A stretch of 64,000 nt of DNA from JAGWRI01 sp963728785. Its GTDB lineage: Bacteria; Gemmatimonadota; Gemmatimonadetes; Gemmatimonadales; Gemmatimonadaceae. The position numbers and the translations under genes are program-made. Below the pieces are notes generated by a model that worked only from the letters and a program-made list of their open reading frames with translations, was not told the DNA's origin and did not search any database. The stretch spans positions 1,240,001 through 1,304,000 of the forward strand of contig CAVSKV010000004.1 of the NCBI GenBank assembly GCA_963728785.1. Reading direction: 5' to 3'. Shown here piece after piece: positions 51,357 through 59,620 of this stretch; position 1 is the stretch's first letter; each line of letters starts with the position of its first letter.

Positions 51357-52173
51357 GCGCGCCGGCCCTCCGCAGCGTCGAAGCGAGGGCGCGCACCGCC
51401 GCCGAGGGATCGGCCGCCGCCGACACCGCCGATCCCACCAGCACCGCGTCGGCTCCCGCAGCGGCCGCCCGCTCCATGTCGCCCGCGGTCCGAATCCCGC
51501 TTTCCCAGACGCCGACCACGCCCGCTGGAATCCGCGCCATCAGCCCTTCGGCGACCATGACATCCACGGCCAGCGTTTCGAGGTCCCGGCAGTTGACCCC
51601 TATCACCTCGGCTCCAGCGCTCACCGCGCGGTCCAGTTCATCGGCCGACCGTACTTCGACCAGCGTCTCCAGCCCGATCGAATCGGCGTAGGCAACGAGC
51701 CCGCCGAGCGCCGCGGGGGGGATGGCGCGGGCGATGAGCAATACAGCCGCCGCGCCCAGGGTACGGGCTTCGAGCAGCTGCACGGAGTCGAAGTGAAAGT
51801 CCTTCTTGAGCACGGGGATCGACGCACGGGCGCGTACGCCGATCAAGTCGTTGTTCGAGCCGCCGAAGTGCAACGGCTCGGTGAGCACCGAGACGGCCGC
51901 CGCGCCCCCGGTTTCGTACGCGGCGGCCTGCACCGGCGCATCGAGCGCGGCATTGATCGTCCCCTGTGATGGGGACCGCCGTTTGACCTCCGCGATCACC
52001 CGGATCCGAGGGCCTCGCAGGGCCGCCGCAAAGTGCACCGCCGGTGGCGCCCCCTCGAGCGCCCGTTCCAACTCCGAACGCCGGGCGCGCAACGCCTGCA
52101 CCCGCTGCGTCGTCTGTTGCACGATCGCGCCGAGCGTGCCCGTCGGTGGGGACCAGAAAGGAGGTGCTTGCAC
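51349..52173 (-). CDS. trpC: Indole-3-glycerol phosphate synthase
   Basis: 274 residues from a GTG at 52173 with AGGAAC just upstream. Signatures are VIAEVKRRSPSQGTIN, VLTEPLHFGGS, LKKDFHFDSVQLLEA and VGVWESGIRTAGD. It converts CdRP to indole-glycerol phosphate for TrpA. First gene of the trpCFB part; lexA starts divergently 93 bp away. The open frame extends to 52242, but only the GTG has a ribosome site. Confidence 0.93.
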   Translation of the reverse strand: MQAPPFWSPPTGTLGAIVQQTTQRVQALRARRSELERALEGAPPAVHFAAALRGPRIRVIAEVKRRSPSQGTINAALDAPVQAAAYETGGAAAVSVLTEPLHFGGSNNDLIGVRARASIPVLKKDFHFDSVQLLEARTLGAAAVLLIARAIPPAALGGLVAYADSIGLETLVEVRSADELDRAVSAGAEVIGVNCRDLETLAVDVMVAEGLMARIPAGVVGVWESGIRTAGDMERAAAAGADAVLVGSAVSAAADPSAAVRALASTLRRAGARG

Positions 52174-52205
52174 TTCGGTTCCTGTTCGGTTAACCTGTTT
52201 TCGGT
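52168..52205 (+). promoter_or_regulatory. lexA promoter with repeats over the -10 region
   Basis: TTGCAC (52168-52173), 17-bp spacer and TAACCT (52191-52196). Over it lie the palindrome GGTTAACC (52188-52195) and a direct repeat CCTGTTCGGT / CCTGTTTTCGGT (52181-52190 and 52194-52205). Either could be the LexA operator, but neither matches a LexA box I can name with certainty. A hairpin GAAGGC-ACCC-GCCTTC follows at 52221-52236 in the leader. Confidence 0.4.
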
Positions 52206-52266
52206 AGGTCTTCGGGATCGGAAGGCACCCGCCTTCGCCCACGTTCGTTCAACCGGAGTTGGCCTC

Positions 52267-52875
52267 ATGCCGCTCACGAAGCGCCAGCGCGAAATACTAA
52301 ACTACCTGACCGCTCATACCGAGCAACACGGGTATGCGCCGAGTTTCGAGGAAATCGCGGAGAACTTCCACTTCAGTTCTCTGGCTACGGTGCACGAGCA
52401 CCTCACGAACCTGGAGCGAAAGGGCTACATCAAGCGGTCGTACAACGAGAGCCGGGCCATCGAGATTCTGCCCTCCGACGCCGTTTCCAGAGCCATCGAA
52501 CTGCCGCTCCTGGGCGCCGTGGCCGCCGGGTCACCCATCGAGGCCATCGATTCGGGCGAGTCGATCACGGTACCCGAGACCCTGGTTTCGCGCAGCGGCA
52601 ACCACTACGTGCTCCGCGTGCGCGGCAATTCCATGATCGACGAGCAGATCCGCGACGGGGACTTCGTCGTGGTCAACGAGCGTCCGCGAGCTGACAACGG
52701 CGAGACAGTGATCGCGCTTATCGACGGCACGGCCGCCACGGTCAAGAAGTTCTATCGTGAACGCGACGGGCGGGTGCGGCTGCAGCCCGCCAACGACAGC
52801 ATGGCCCCCATCTACGTCAACGAGAACGACATCCGCATCCAGGGAATCGTGGTTGGCGTGATGCGCCGGTACTAG
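52267..52875 (+). CDS. lexA: LexA repressor
   Basis: 202 residues. N-terminal winged helix (TKRQREILNYLTAHTEQHGY), self-cleavage site A87-G88 (AVAAGSPIEA), catalytic S122 (RGNSMIDEQI) and K160 (AATVKKFY). It represses the SOS regulon until RecA-stimulated self-cleavage. It lies on the opposite strand between trpC and trpD, and its stop interlocks with the trpD stop in a single CTAG. Confidence 0.95.
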   Translation: MPLTKRQREILNYLTAHTEQHGYAPSFEEIAENFHFSSLATVHEHLTNLERKGYIKRSYNESRAIEILPSDAVSRAIELPLLGAVAAGSPIEAIDSGESITVPETLVSRSGNHYVLRVRGNSMIDEQIRDGDFVVVNERPRADNGETVIALIDGTAATVKKFYRERDGRVRLQPANDSMAPIYVNENDIRIQGIVVGVMRRY

Positions 52876-53915
52876 GCCGGCCCACCGAACGCCCGGCGCA
52901 GCCGTTCCAGGGCGTGCATCCCGGCTCCAGCGCGGAGCGCCGAGTCGGCATGGGCGATCGCCGCTGCGTACGACGGTGATGCGCCTCCCACGTAGAGCGC
53001 TGCCGCCGCGTTCAGGACCACGGCGGCCGTAGCCCCCGGCGAAGCCTTGCCTTGTAGCACGCCGAGAATTGCGTGCGCATTGGCGGCCGGCGGCCCGCCG
53101 GCCAGTTCGGCCGCCGTTGCGGTCGCGAAGCCCAGCGCCTTGGGGTCGATCGTCCACTCGCCAATCATGCCACCGCGGATTTCAAGCACGCGTGTCGGGC
53201 CGAGTGGCGAGATCTCATCCATCCCCTCGCCGTGCACGACCATGGCGTGCTGCGAGCCGAGTTCGGCCAGGGCTGCGGCGAGCAGCGGCGCACGGTCGGC
53301 GTCGCCCACCCCGATCACCTGCCGGCCCGCCCGCGCCGGATTGGCCAACGGACCCACGATGTTCATGACTGTCGGGATCCCCAGCTCGCGGCGAACCGGT
53401 CCAACGTGGCGCATGGCGGGATGCATGAGCGGCGCGAACATGAAGACGATGCCGGCCTCGCGGAGGGCGCGCTCCATGACCGCCACGGGGACGTCGATCC
53501 GAACGCCGAGGGCTTCGAGCACGTCGGCGCTCCCGCACTGCGTGGTGAACGAGCGGTTCCCGTGCTTGGCGATGCGCACGCCGGCTCCGGCAGCGAGCAG
53601 CGCGGCCGCCGTGGAGATGTTGAACGTCTGCACCGAGCCGCCGCCCGTGCCGCATGTGTCGACGAGGGCCCCGGGATCATCCGCCGCGAGGGGCACCATC
53701 ACCGCCCGCAGGGCGCGCACCACGGCGGCTATCTCGGAGCCCGTCTCGCCCTTCACGCGGAGCCCCATGAGCAACGCCGCCACCTGGGCCGCGGTTGCCT
53801 CCCCAGCCATCACACGGTCGAACGCGGCGGTGATTTCCGCCGGGGCCGGGGCCGTCGCCATGGCAAGCCGGCTGATGACAGTATGCAGCGGGTCGGGAGT
53901 GGTGCCGCTAGCCAC
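52872..53915 (-). CDS. trpD: Anthranilate phosphoribosyltransferase
   Basis: 347 residues. Phosphoribosyl-pyrophosphate motif DTCGTGGGSVQTFNIST, then KHGNRSFTTQCGSADVLEALG and GPLANPARAGRQVIGV. Second step of tryptophan synthesis. Separated from trpC by the oppositely oriented lexA; it overlaps the GAF gene upstream by 8 bp. trpE and trpG are not in the window. Confidence 0.95.
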   Translation of the reverse strand: MASGTTPDPLHTVISRLAMATAPAPAEITAAFDRVMAGEATAAQVAALLMGLRVKGETGSEIAAVVRALRAVMVPLAADDPGALVDTCGTGGGSVQTFNISTAAALLAAGAGVRIAKHGNRSFTTQCGSADVLEALGVRIDVPVAVMERALREAGIVFMFAPLMHPAMRHVGPVRRELGIPTVMNIVGPLANPARAGRQVIGVGDADRAPLLAAALAELGSQHAMVVHGEGMDEISPLGPTRVLEIRGGMIGEWTIDPKALGFATATAAELAGGPPAANAHAILGVLQGKASPGATAAVVLNAAAALYVGGASPSYAAAIAHADSALRAGAGMHALERLRRAFGGPA

Positions 53916-55209
53916 TCATCGTCTCCACGAGACGTTCCGGGAGACGGGAGTTGGCGGCCGCGAGCGCGATCACGAGCCCCAGCAGGCGTACGCGCTCGAC
54001 GTCTTCTTCCACGAAGACGCCCGCCATCCGGCGGTTGGTGAGGTTGACGACGCCAATCAGCGTGTCGTGATAGACGAGCGGAAAGCTGAGGAAGGACCCG
54101 CTGGTGTAATACGCATCGCGCAGCAACGGATGGTCCCGGAATTCGCCGATGTCCTGCACGAGCAGCGGTTCCCGCGTCGTGGCGACGTGGCCCGATATGC
54201 CCTTGCTCAGCGACACCCGGCGGCCTTCTTCGACGTTGGGCGCGATGCCGCGGGCCGCCGCGAGGTACAGGGCTTCCTCCCCGGGCGCCCGAAGGAGCAG
54301 CGAGCAGCGCTCGGCGTTCATGTCGTCACCGACCAGCGACAGCAGCCCTTCGGCCAGCTTCCGCGGGTCGTCCGTGGACGTATCGAGCGCGAGCACGCGT
54401 TCTATGAGATACAGCGTGCGCGTCTTCTGCCGCACCTGCTCACTGCGGCGATGCAGTTCCACGTGCGCTTTCTCGAGTTGTTCGACGGCCGATCCGATCG
54501 TCGCCTCCACGGCGTCGGAGCGGCGGGTGGCCCGGCGGGCGTCTTCCCGCGCCTGGGCCAGCTCCCGTTCCAACGCCAGCGTTTGGCTGCGATCGCCGCG
54601 GGTCGCGGACTCGCCGGTGGCTTTGAGCAGCTGCTGCTCCAGGGTGGCGAGCTTGCGCTCGTACTCGCCGTGCACGCGCTGCGTCACGTCCTCGAGCGTG
54701 CGCACGGCATCCCGCCGTGCCTCCAATTCGAGGAACCGAGTGTAGGCAAGCTCGAACAGGGCCACGGCCGGCTGGAACCGTTCGCTGGTGCGGGTACCGA
54801 AGATCTTGCGCGGTTCGAACAGCGCGAGGAGTCCCGAGAGGCCGCCCTCGAAGTGCAGCCCCTTGAGCACGAGATAGCCGCCGTCGGCCATGTCGGGCAG
54901 CGCGAGCAGCCTGGCGAACTCGATCGAGGTGTCGCCAAATTCGACGAACTCGCCGCCGCTGGACACGGCCACGCGCACCCGCGTGGGCAGATGATCGAGC
55001 GTTGTTTCGATCGTCGTCGCTTCCACCCCGTCGGGCCGCGCCAGCCGCCGGTCGCGCATCATTCCGCGGCGCGCGTCGTACGTGACGAGCGCTACGTGCG
55101 CCAGGCGGTCGAGTTCGGAGAGCCCCTCCGCGAGCGCGACGAGTGCCGCGTCCAGATCGGGCGCGGTATTGAGCGCATGGGCGAGCGATGCAAGGGTCCG
55201 CGGCGGCAT
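53908..55209 (-). CDS. GAF-domain coiled-coil protein
   Basis: 433 residues, cytosolic. An N-terminal domain (about 1-165, RTLASLAHALNTAPDLDAAL...) could be a degenerate GAF; a coiled coil spans about 170-265 (EYERKLATLEQQLLKATGE...); a clear GAF domain follows at about 275-420 (CSLLLRAPGEEALYLAAARG, GISGHVATTREPLLVQDI, FPLVYHDTLIGVVNL). No output domain is present, so it may act as a sensor adaptor. It precedes trpD and overlaps it by 8 bp. Start at the ATG 55209; the upstream open frame lies in the truA promoter region. Confidence 0.7.
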   Translation of the reverse strand: MPPRTLASLAHALNTAPDLDAALVALAEGLSELDRLAHVALVTYDARRGMMRDRRLARPDGVEATTIETTLDHLPTRVRVAVSSGGEFVEFGDTSIEFARLLALPDMADGGYLVLKGLHFEGGLSGLLALFEPRKIFGTRTSERFQPAVALFELAYTRFLELEARRDAVRTLEDVTQRVHGEYERKLATLEQQLLKATGESATRGDRSQTLALERELAQAREDARRATRRSDAVEATIGSAVEQLEKAHVELHRRSEQVRQKTRTLYLIERVLALDTSTDDPRKLAEGLLSLVGDDMNAERCSLLLRAPGEEALYLAAARGIAPNVEEGRRVSLSKGISGHVATTREPLLVQDIGEFRDHPLLRDAYYTSGSFLSFPLVYHDTLIGVVNLTNRRMAGVFVEEDVERVRLLGLVIALAAANSRLPERLVETMSG

Positions 55210-55310
55210 GGTGAGGGTCGAGCGCCACGAGGGAAACGGTGCGGCGCAAGCAGGCGAAATGTGAGCCCGTACGTCAAGCAATGTCAATCGGTTGTGCACA
55301 TTCCAGTTGC

Positions 55311-55338
55311 TTGACTTCACCCGCCCTGGGGGTAGGTT
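55311..55338 (+). promoter_or_regulatory. truA promoter, likely leaderless
   Basis: TTGACT (55311-55316), 16-bp spacer, TAGGTT (55333-55338), then seven bases to the truA ATG at 55346. Transcription is expected to start at or just before the ATG. Spacing and boxes parallel the 39770 promoter. Confidence 0.55.
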
Positions 55339-55345
55339 TCTCGCA

Positions 55346-56116
55346 ATGGCGGAGCGCACTGTGCAGCTCGTGTTGCACTATGACGGCTCGGGATTCAGCG
55401 GCTGGCAACGGCAGCCCGGCCAGCGCACCGTTCAGGGGGTGATGGAAGCGGCGCTCGAGCGCCTGTGCGGCACGCCCGTGGGTGTGCTGGGAGCGGGTCG
55501 AACCGATGCGGGGGTGCACGCCCGCGGCCAAGCGGCCGGGGTGCGGGTTCCCGAACGGTGGCAGCCGCCGGAACTTCGGCGGGCGCTCAACGCGGTGCTT
55601 CCACCGGACGTCTGGGTCGCCGCTGCGCACGAGATGCGCGCCGCCTTTCACGCCCGGTACAGCGCGGTGGCGCGCCGATACGGGTATTACGTCGGGACGG
55701 ATGAAGAAGCCGACTCTCCCTTTCGCCGCCGGTTGGAATTCGCGATCCGGCGCCCCCTCGACCGGGGCGCTCTCGACGCGGCCAGCCTCCAGCTGCTGGG
55801 AGAGCACTGCTTTCGCGCGTTCGCGGTTCAGGGCACCGCGCCGTCCGACGATGATCATCGCTGCGAGGTCCGGGTCGCACGCTGGCGGGATCGCGACGGC
55901 GGCCTCGCTTTCGAGATCGAAGCCAATCGCTTTCTTCATCATATGGTCAGATTCCTCGTTGGCACGATGCTGGACGTTGCCACGGGCCACCGTCCGGGCA
56001 GCGACATGGCCGCGCTCCTGGCTGCCGGCGACAACCGCCAGGTGTCGCCCCCGGCCCCGGCCCACGCGCTCTTTCTGGAGGCCGTTGTGTATCCTTCCGA
56101 CCTGTACCTCTCATGA
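55346..56116 (+). CDS. truA: tRNA pseudouridine(38-40) synthase
   Basis: 256 residues. Catalytic D54 in GAGRTDAGVHARGQ, and FLHHMVRFLVGTMLDVATG near the end are TruA hallmarks. First gene of the plus-strand chain that leads through htrA to purL. The open frame starts earlier (55292), but the promoter abuts the ATG at 55346. Confidence 0.95.
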   Translation: MAERTVQLVLHYDGSGFSGWQRQPGQRTVQGVMEAALERLCGTPVGVLGAGRTDAGVHARGQAAGVRVPERWQPPELRRALNAVLPPDVWVAAAHEMRAAFHARYSAVARRYGYYVGTDEEADSPFRRRLEFAIRRPLDRGALDAASLQLLGEHCFRAFAVQGTAPSDDDHRCEVRVARWRDRDGGLAFEIEANRFLHHMVRFLVGTMLDVATGHRPGSDMAALLAAGDNRQVSPPAPAHALFLEAVVYPSDLYLS

Positions 56117-56775
56117 AAGTCCTTCTCGCCACGGCCGACCTCGACGAAATTCGTTGGGCGGCGGCCAACGGTCTGCTCGACGGCGTGTTGACCACGCCCG
56201 CACTCCTCCGGGACGCCGGCGTCGAGGACGATCGCGCCCGGGTCGAGGAGATCTGCGCCATCACGGCCACGCCCGTCTACGTGGCCGTCCACGCCGTGAA
56301 CGGCGATGACATCTACCGGGATGCCCGCGCCCTCGCCCGCCTGTCGGATCAGATCATCGTCGAGGTGCCGCTCGTGGAGGAGGCCTTCGGCGCCATGCAC
56401 CGGCTCACGGCGGACGGGGTGCGCACTGCCGCCATGCTCGTGTTCAACGCTGCGCAGGCGCTGCTCGCGGCGCAGGCCGGCGCCTCCTCCGTGATCACGC
56501 CACTGGACCAGCTCGACGCCGTGGGACACAGCGGCGGTGAGGTAGTGCGCGATCTCCGCCGCGTTTTCGACGCCTCGCGCACGGAGTGCGACATCCTGGC
56601 CGTGCGGCCCGCCACCGCCCAGCAGTTCTCCGAGTCGGCGCTCGCCGGCGCCGACGGCGTGGCGGTCGCCCCGGACGTCCTGCGATCGTTCCTTCTGCAC
56701 CCACTCACCGGTCGCGGCATCGACCAATTTCTGAACGACGTGTCCAAACATCGGAGCAGCTGGTCCGATCAATGA
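56113..56775 (+). CDS. Transaldolase/fructose-6-P-aldolase-like protein lacking the catalytic lysine
   Basis: 220 residues of the TalC/FSA fold: DEIRWAAANGLLDGVLTTPALL, IYRDARALARLSDQIIVEV, LVFNAAQALLAAQAGAS. In the family the Schiff-base lysine sits in VKIP; here the aligned segment is IIVEVPLVEEAFGA, so Glu (E84) replaces Lys. The SPFVGRLDD-type segment is ITPLDQLDA, also changed. Aldolase chemistry is therefore unlikely; it may be a binding protein or have a new activity. Overlaps truA and htrA. Confidence 0.72.
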   Translation: MKVLLATADLDEIRWAAANGLLDGVLTTPALLRDAGVEDDRARVEEICAITATPVYVAVHAVNGDDIYRDARALARLSDQIIVEVPLVEEAFGAMHRLTADGVRTAAMLVFNAAQALLAAQAGASSVITPLDQLDAVGHSGGEVVRDLRRVFDASRTECDILAVRPATAQQFSESALAGADGVAVAPDVLRSFLLHPLTGRGIDQFLNDVSKHRSSWSDQ

Positions 56776-58193
56776 TCCGCACCCGCCCTTCCGCCTCTCT
56801 GCTCGTCGCCGTCGCGCTCGCCGCCTGTTCGGCAGCGGGCGACTCCGCCGGCATGCCGTCCGCATACGCCGCCCAGTCCACGCCCGGTGTCCCTACCCGC
56901 AACGATTCCGTCTCGTCCAGCCGCCGGACCGCCATCACGCGCGCCGTGGCGCTCGTCTCGCCGGCGGTGGTCACGGTGCAGACCGAGCTCGTCCAGCAAG
57001 TCCAGCCCGACGTGTTCGACTGGATGTTCGGCGCCGGCCCGCAGTCGCGGTCCGAGGCCGGGCTGGGCACCGGCGTCGTGATTCGTCCCGACGGCGTGAT
57101 CGTAACCAATGCCCACGTGGTGGCCGGTGCCCAGAGGATCTCGGTCATGCTCCCCGGCGGGGCCGTGTATCCGGCCACGGTGCTCGGCACGGACGAGACG
57201 CAGGACGTGGCGGTGATCAAGATCGACGCCAAGAACCTGCCGGTGGCCAAGCTGGGCAACTCCGACAACGTGATCGTGGGCGAATGGGCCATCGCCATTG
57301 GTAACCCGTACGGGTTTATGCTCGGCAACCCGGAGCCGAGCGTCACGGTGGGCGTGATCAGCGGCACCGGGCGCAACCTGGTGTCGGGCGCCGACGGCCC
57401 GGGGGCTTACTTCGACATGATCCAGACCGACGCCGCGATCAACCCCGGCAATTCGGGCGGCGCACTGGTGAATGCCGACGCCGAGGTGATCGGCATCAAC
57501 AGTTCGATCTACACCCCGAGTGGCGGCTCCGTGGGGCTCGGCTTCGCCATCCCGATCAACCGCGTCCGCCACGACGTGGAGGATCTGCTGCAGTACCATG
57601 AGGTGCGCCGCCCCTGGATCGGAGTCAAGCTGCGCGTGCCGGACAGCCAGAACGTGCGCGAGGCAATTTCCCAACAGGCGGTGATCTCCACCGTGGTACA
57701 GGGTTCGCCGGCGGAACGCGCCGGCCTCCGGCCCGGCGACGTGATCCTGGGCGAGAACGACCGCCCCATCCACAACATGTACGACTGGGAAGGCGCACTG
57801 CTCGACCTCGGCGTCGGCCAGAGCGTCCAGCTCCACGTGAAGCGCGGCGACCGCGAATTCGCGACGACGGTGAATACGGTGAACCTCCCCGAGGTCGACG
57901 CTCCGAAAGTCGAGGTGCTCCGGCAGCTCGAGCTGGTGACCGTGACGCCGGCCATCCGGGCCGAGCGCGGTTTGCGCAGCCAGGCCGGCGCGCTCGTGTT
58001 CGAGGTCAGCGACCGCATGGCGCAACAACTCGGCATTCAGTCGGGGGACGTGATCGTGCGCATCAACACCGTGGACATCAACACGGCAGACGATGCGTCG
58101 CGCGCGCTCAACCGGTTCGCCGGGCGCGGCCCGATCCGCATGTACCTGGAGCGGTCGGGAACCTATTACGTGACCGACTTCGAGATTCGATGA
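56772..58193 (+). CDS. HtrA/DegP-family serine protease lipoprotein with two PDZ domains
   Basis: 473 residues. A lipobox (VALAAC, C19) predicts a lipid-anchored periplasmic protease. Triad H115 (VTNAHVV), D145 (TQDVAVIK) and S228 (GNSGGALV); PDZ domains at about 275-360 and 385-470. Degrades or refolds damaged envelope proteins. The ATG at 56772 overlaps the preceding stop; upstream in-frame sequence is not signal-like. Confidence 0.92.
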   Translation: MIRTRPSASLLVAVALAACSAAGDSAGMPSAYAAQSTPGVPTRNDSVSSSRRTAITRAVALVSPAVVTVQTELVQQVQPDVFDWMFGAGPQSRSEAGLGTGVVIRPDGVIVTNAHVVAGAQRISVMLPGGAVYPATVLGTDETQDVAVIKIDAKNLPVAKLGNSDNVIVGEWAIAIGNPYGFMLGNPEPSVTVGVISGTGRNLVSGADGPGAYFDMIQTDAAINPGNSGGALVNADAEVIGINSSIYTPSGGSVGLGFAIPINRVRHDVEDLLQYHEVRRPWIGVKLRVPDSQNVREAISQQAVISTVVQGSPAERAGLRPGDVILGENDRPIHNMYDWEGALLDLGVGQSVQLHVKRGDREFATTVNTVNLPEVDAPKVEVLRQLELVTVTPAIRAERGLRSQAGALVFEVSDRMAQQLGIQSGDVIVRINTVDINTADDASRALNRFAGRGPIRMYLERSGTYYVTDFEIR

Positions 58194-59620
58194 CGACCCA
58201 CGACCGCTACTCCTCGCCGTTCTCCGAGCGCTACGCCTCGCAGGCCATGCTGCATCTGTGGTCACCAGCCACTCGCTGCGGGCTCTGGCGCCAGCTCTGG
58301 CTCGCCCTGGCCGAGGCCGAGCGGACGCTTGGCGTGCCGATTCCCGACGAGGCGATCACGCAGATGCGCGACCACCTCGACGACATCGACTTCGATGCCG
58401 TGGCCGCGTACGAGCGGCGCTATCGCCACGACGTGATGGCACACGTGCACGCGTTCGGCGACGTGGCACCGGCAGCCCGCAAGTTCATCCACTTGGGCGC
58501 CACGAGCGCGTTCGTCACGGACAACACCGACCTCATCCTCATGCGCCGGGGCCTCGACCTGCTGCGCGGGAAGCTGATCGCGGTGCTGCGCGCCCTGGCG
58601 GAGTTCGCACGCCGGTGGCGCGACGTGCCCACGCTCGGCTCCACCCACCTCCAACCCGCGCAGCCCACGACCGTGGGCAAGCGGGCGACTCTCTGGATGC
58701 AGGACCTCGTGCTCGACATCGCCGATCTGGATCACCGCCGCGACACGCTCCCCTGCCGCGGCGTGAAAGGCACCACGGGTACGCAGGCCTCGTTCCTCGA
58801 GTTGTTTGGCGGCGACCACGCCAAAGTACGGGAACTCGATCGGCTGGTCACGGCGGCCATCGGCTTCCGGGCGGCGATCCCCGTGTCCGGCCAGACGTAC
58901 AGCCGCAAGCTCGACGCCGCGGTGCTCGACGTCGTGGCGGGGATCGCGGCCAGCGCCGCCAAATTCAGCGGCGACCTGCGCATGCTCCAGTCCTACGGAG
59001 AGATCGAGGAGCCGTTCGAGGAGGAGCAGATTGGTTCGTCGGCCATGGCCTACAAGCGGAATCCCATGCGCAGCGAACGCATTGCGTCGCTCGCCCGGTT
59101 CGTGCTCAGCCTCGAGCCCAACGCCAACCAGACGCATAGCGTGCAGTACTTCGAACGCACGCTCGACGACAGCGCCAACCGGCGGCTGGCCCTTCCCGAA
59201 TCGTTCCTCGCCGTCGACGCCGTTCTCGTGCTCATGGAGAACGTGGTGACCGGCCTCGAGGTGCACCCGTCCCGCATCGCGCGCCGACTGGGAGAGGAGC
59301 TTCCGTTCATGGCCACCGAAGCGCTGATCATTCGCGCCGTGCAGCTGGGGCTCGACCGCCAGGACGCGCACGAATGCATTCGCAAGGCGAGCATCGCCGC
59401 CGCCCGGGCCATCAAGGACGGTGCCGCCGGCAACGACATGCTCGATCGCCTCGCCGCTACCGCCGGATGGCCGGTACCACCCGCCGAGATGGCCGCATTG
59501 CTCGATCCCCTGGGCTTCACGGGCCGAGCCCGCGAGCAGGTGGACGAATTTCTTCGGGAAGTGGTGGATCCGCTGCTGAGCGGCGCGGCCAACGCTGAGC
59601 GCGAGGCAATACGGGTATGA
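58190..59620 (+). CDS. purB: Adenylosuccinate lyase
   Basis: 476 residues of the fumarase/aspartase superfamily. FIHLGATSAFVTDNTDL, LGSTHLQPAQPTTVGK and the signature loop GSSAMAYKRNPMRSE are present. It catalyses two fumarate-releasing steps of purine synthesis (SAICAR to AICAR, adenylosuccinate to AMP). Overlaps htrA and purC by 4 bp each. Confidence 0.95.
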   Translation: MTTHDRYSSPFSERYASQAMLHLWSPATRCGLWRQLWLALAEAERTLGVPIPDEAITQMRDHLDDIDFDAVAAYERRYRHDVMAHVHAFGDVAPAARKFIHLGATSAFVTDNTDLILMRRGLDLLRGKLIAVLRALAEFARRWRDVPTLGSTHLQPAQPTTVGKRATLWMQDLVLDIADLDHRRDTLPCRGVKGTTGTQASFLELFGGDHAKVRELDRLVTAAIGFRAAIPVSGQTYSRKLDAAVLDVVAGIAASAAKFSGDLRMLQSYGEIEEPFEEEQIGSSAMAYKRNPMRSERIASLARFVLSLEPNANQTHSVQYFERTLDDSANRRLALPESFLAVDAVLVLMENVVTGLEVHPSRIARRLGEELPFMATEALIIRAVQLGLDRQDAHECIRKASIAAARAIKDGAAGNDMLDRLAATAGWPVPPAEMAALLDPLGFTGRAREQVDEFLREVVDPLLSGAANAEREAIRV

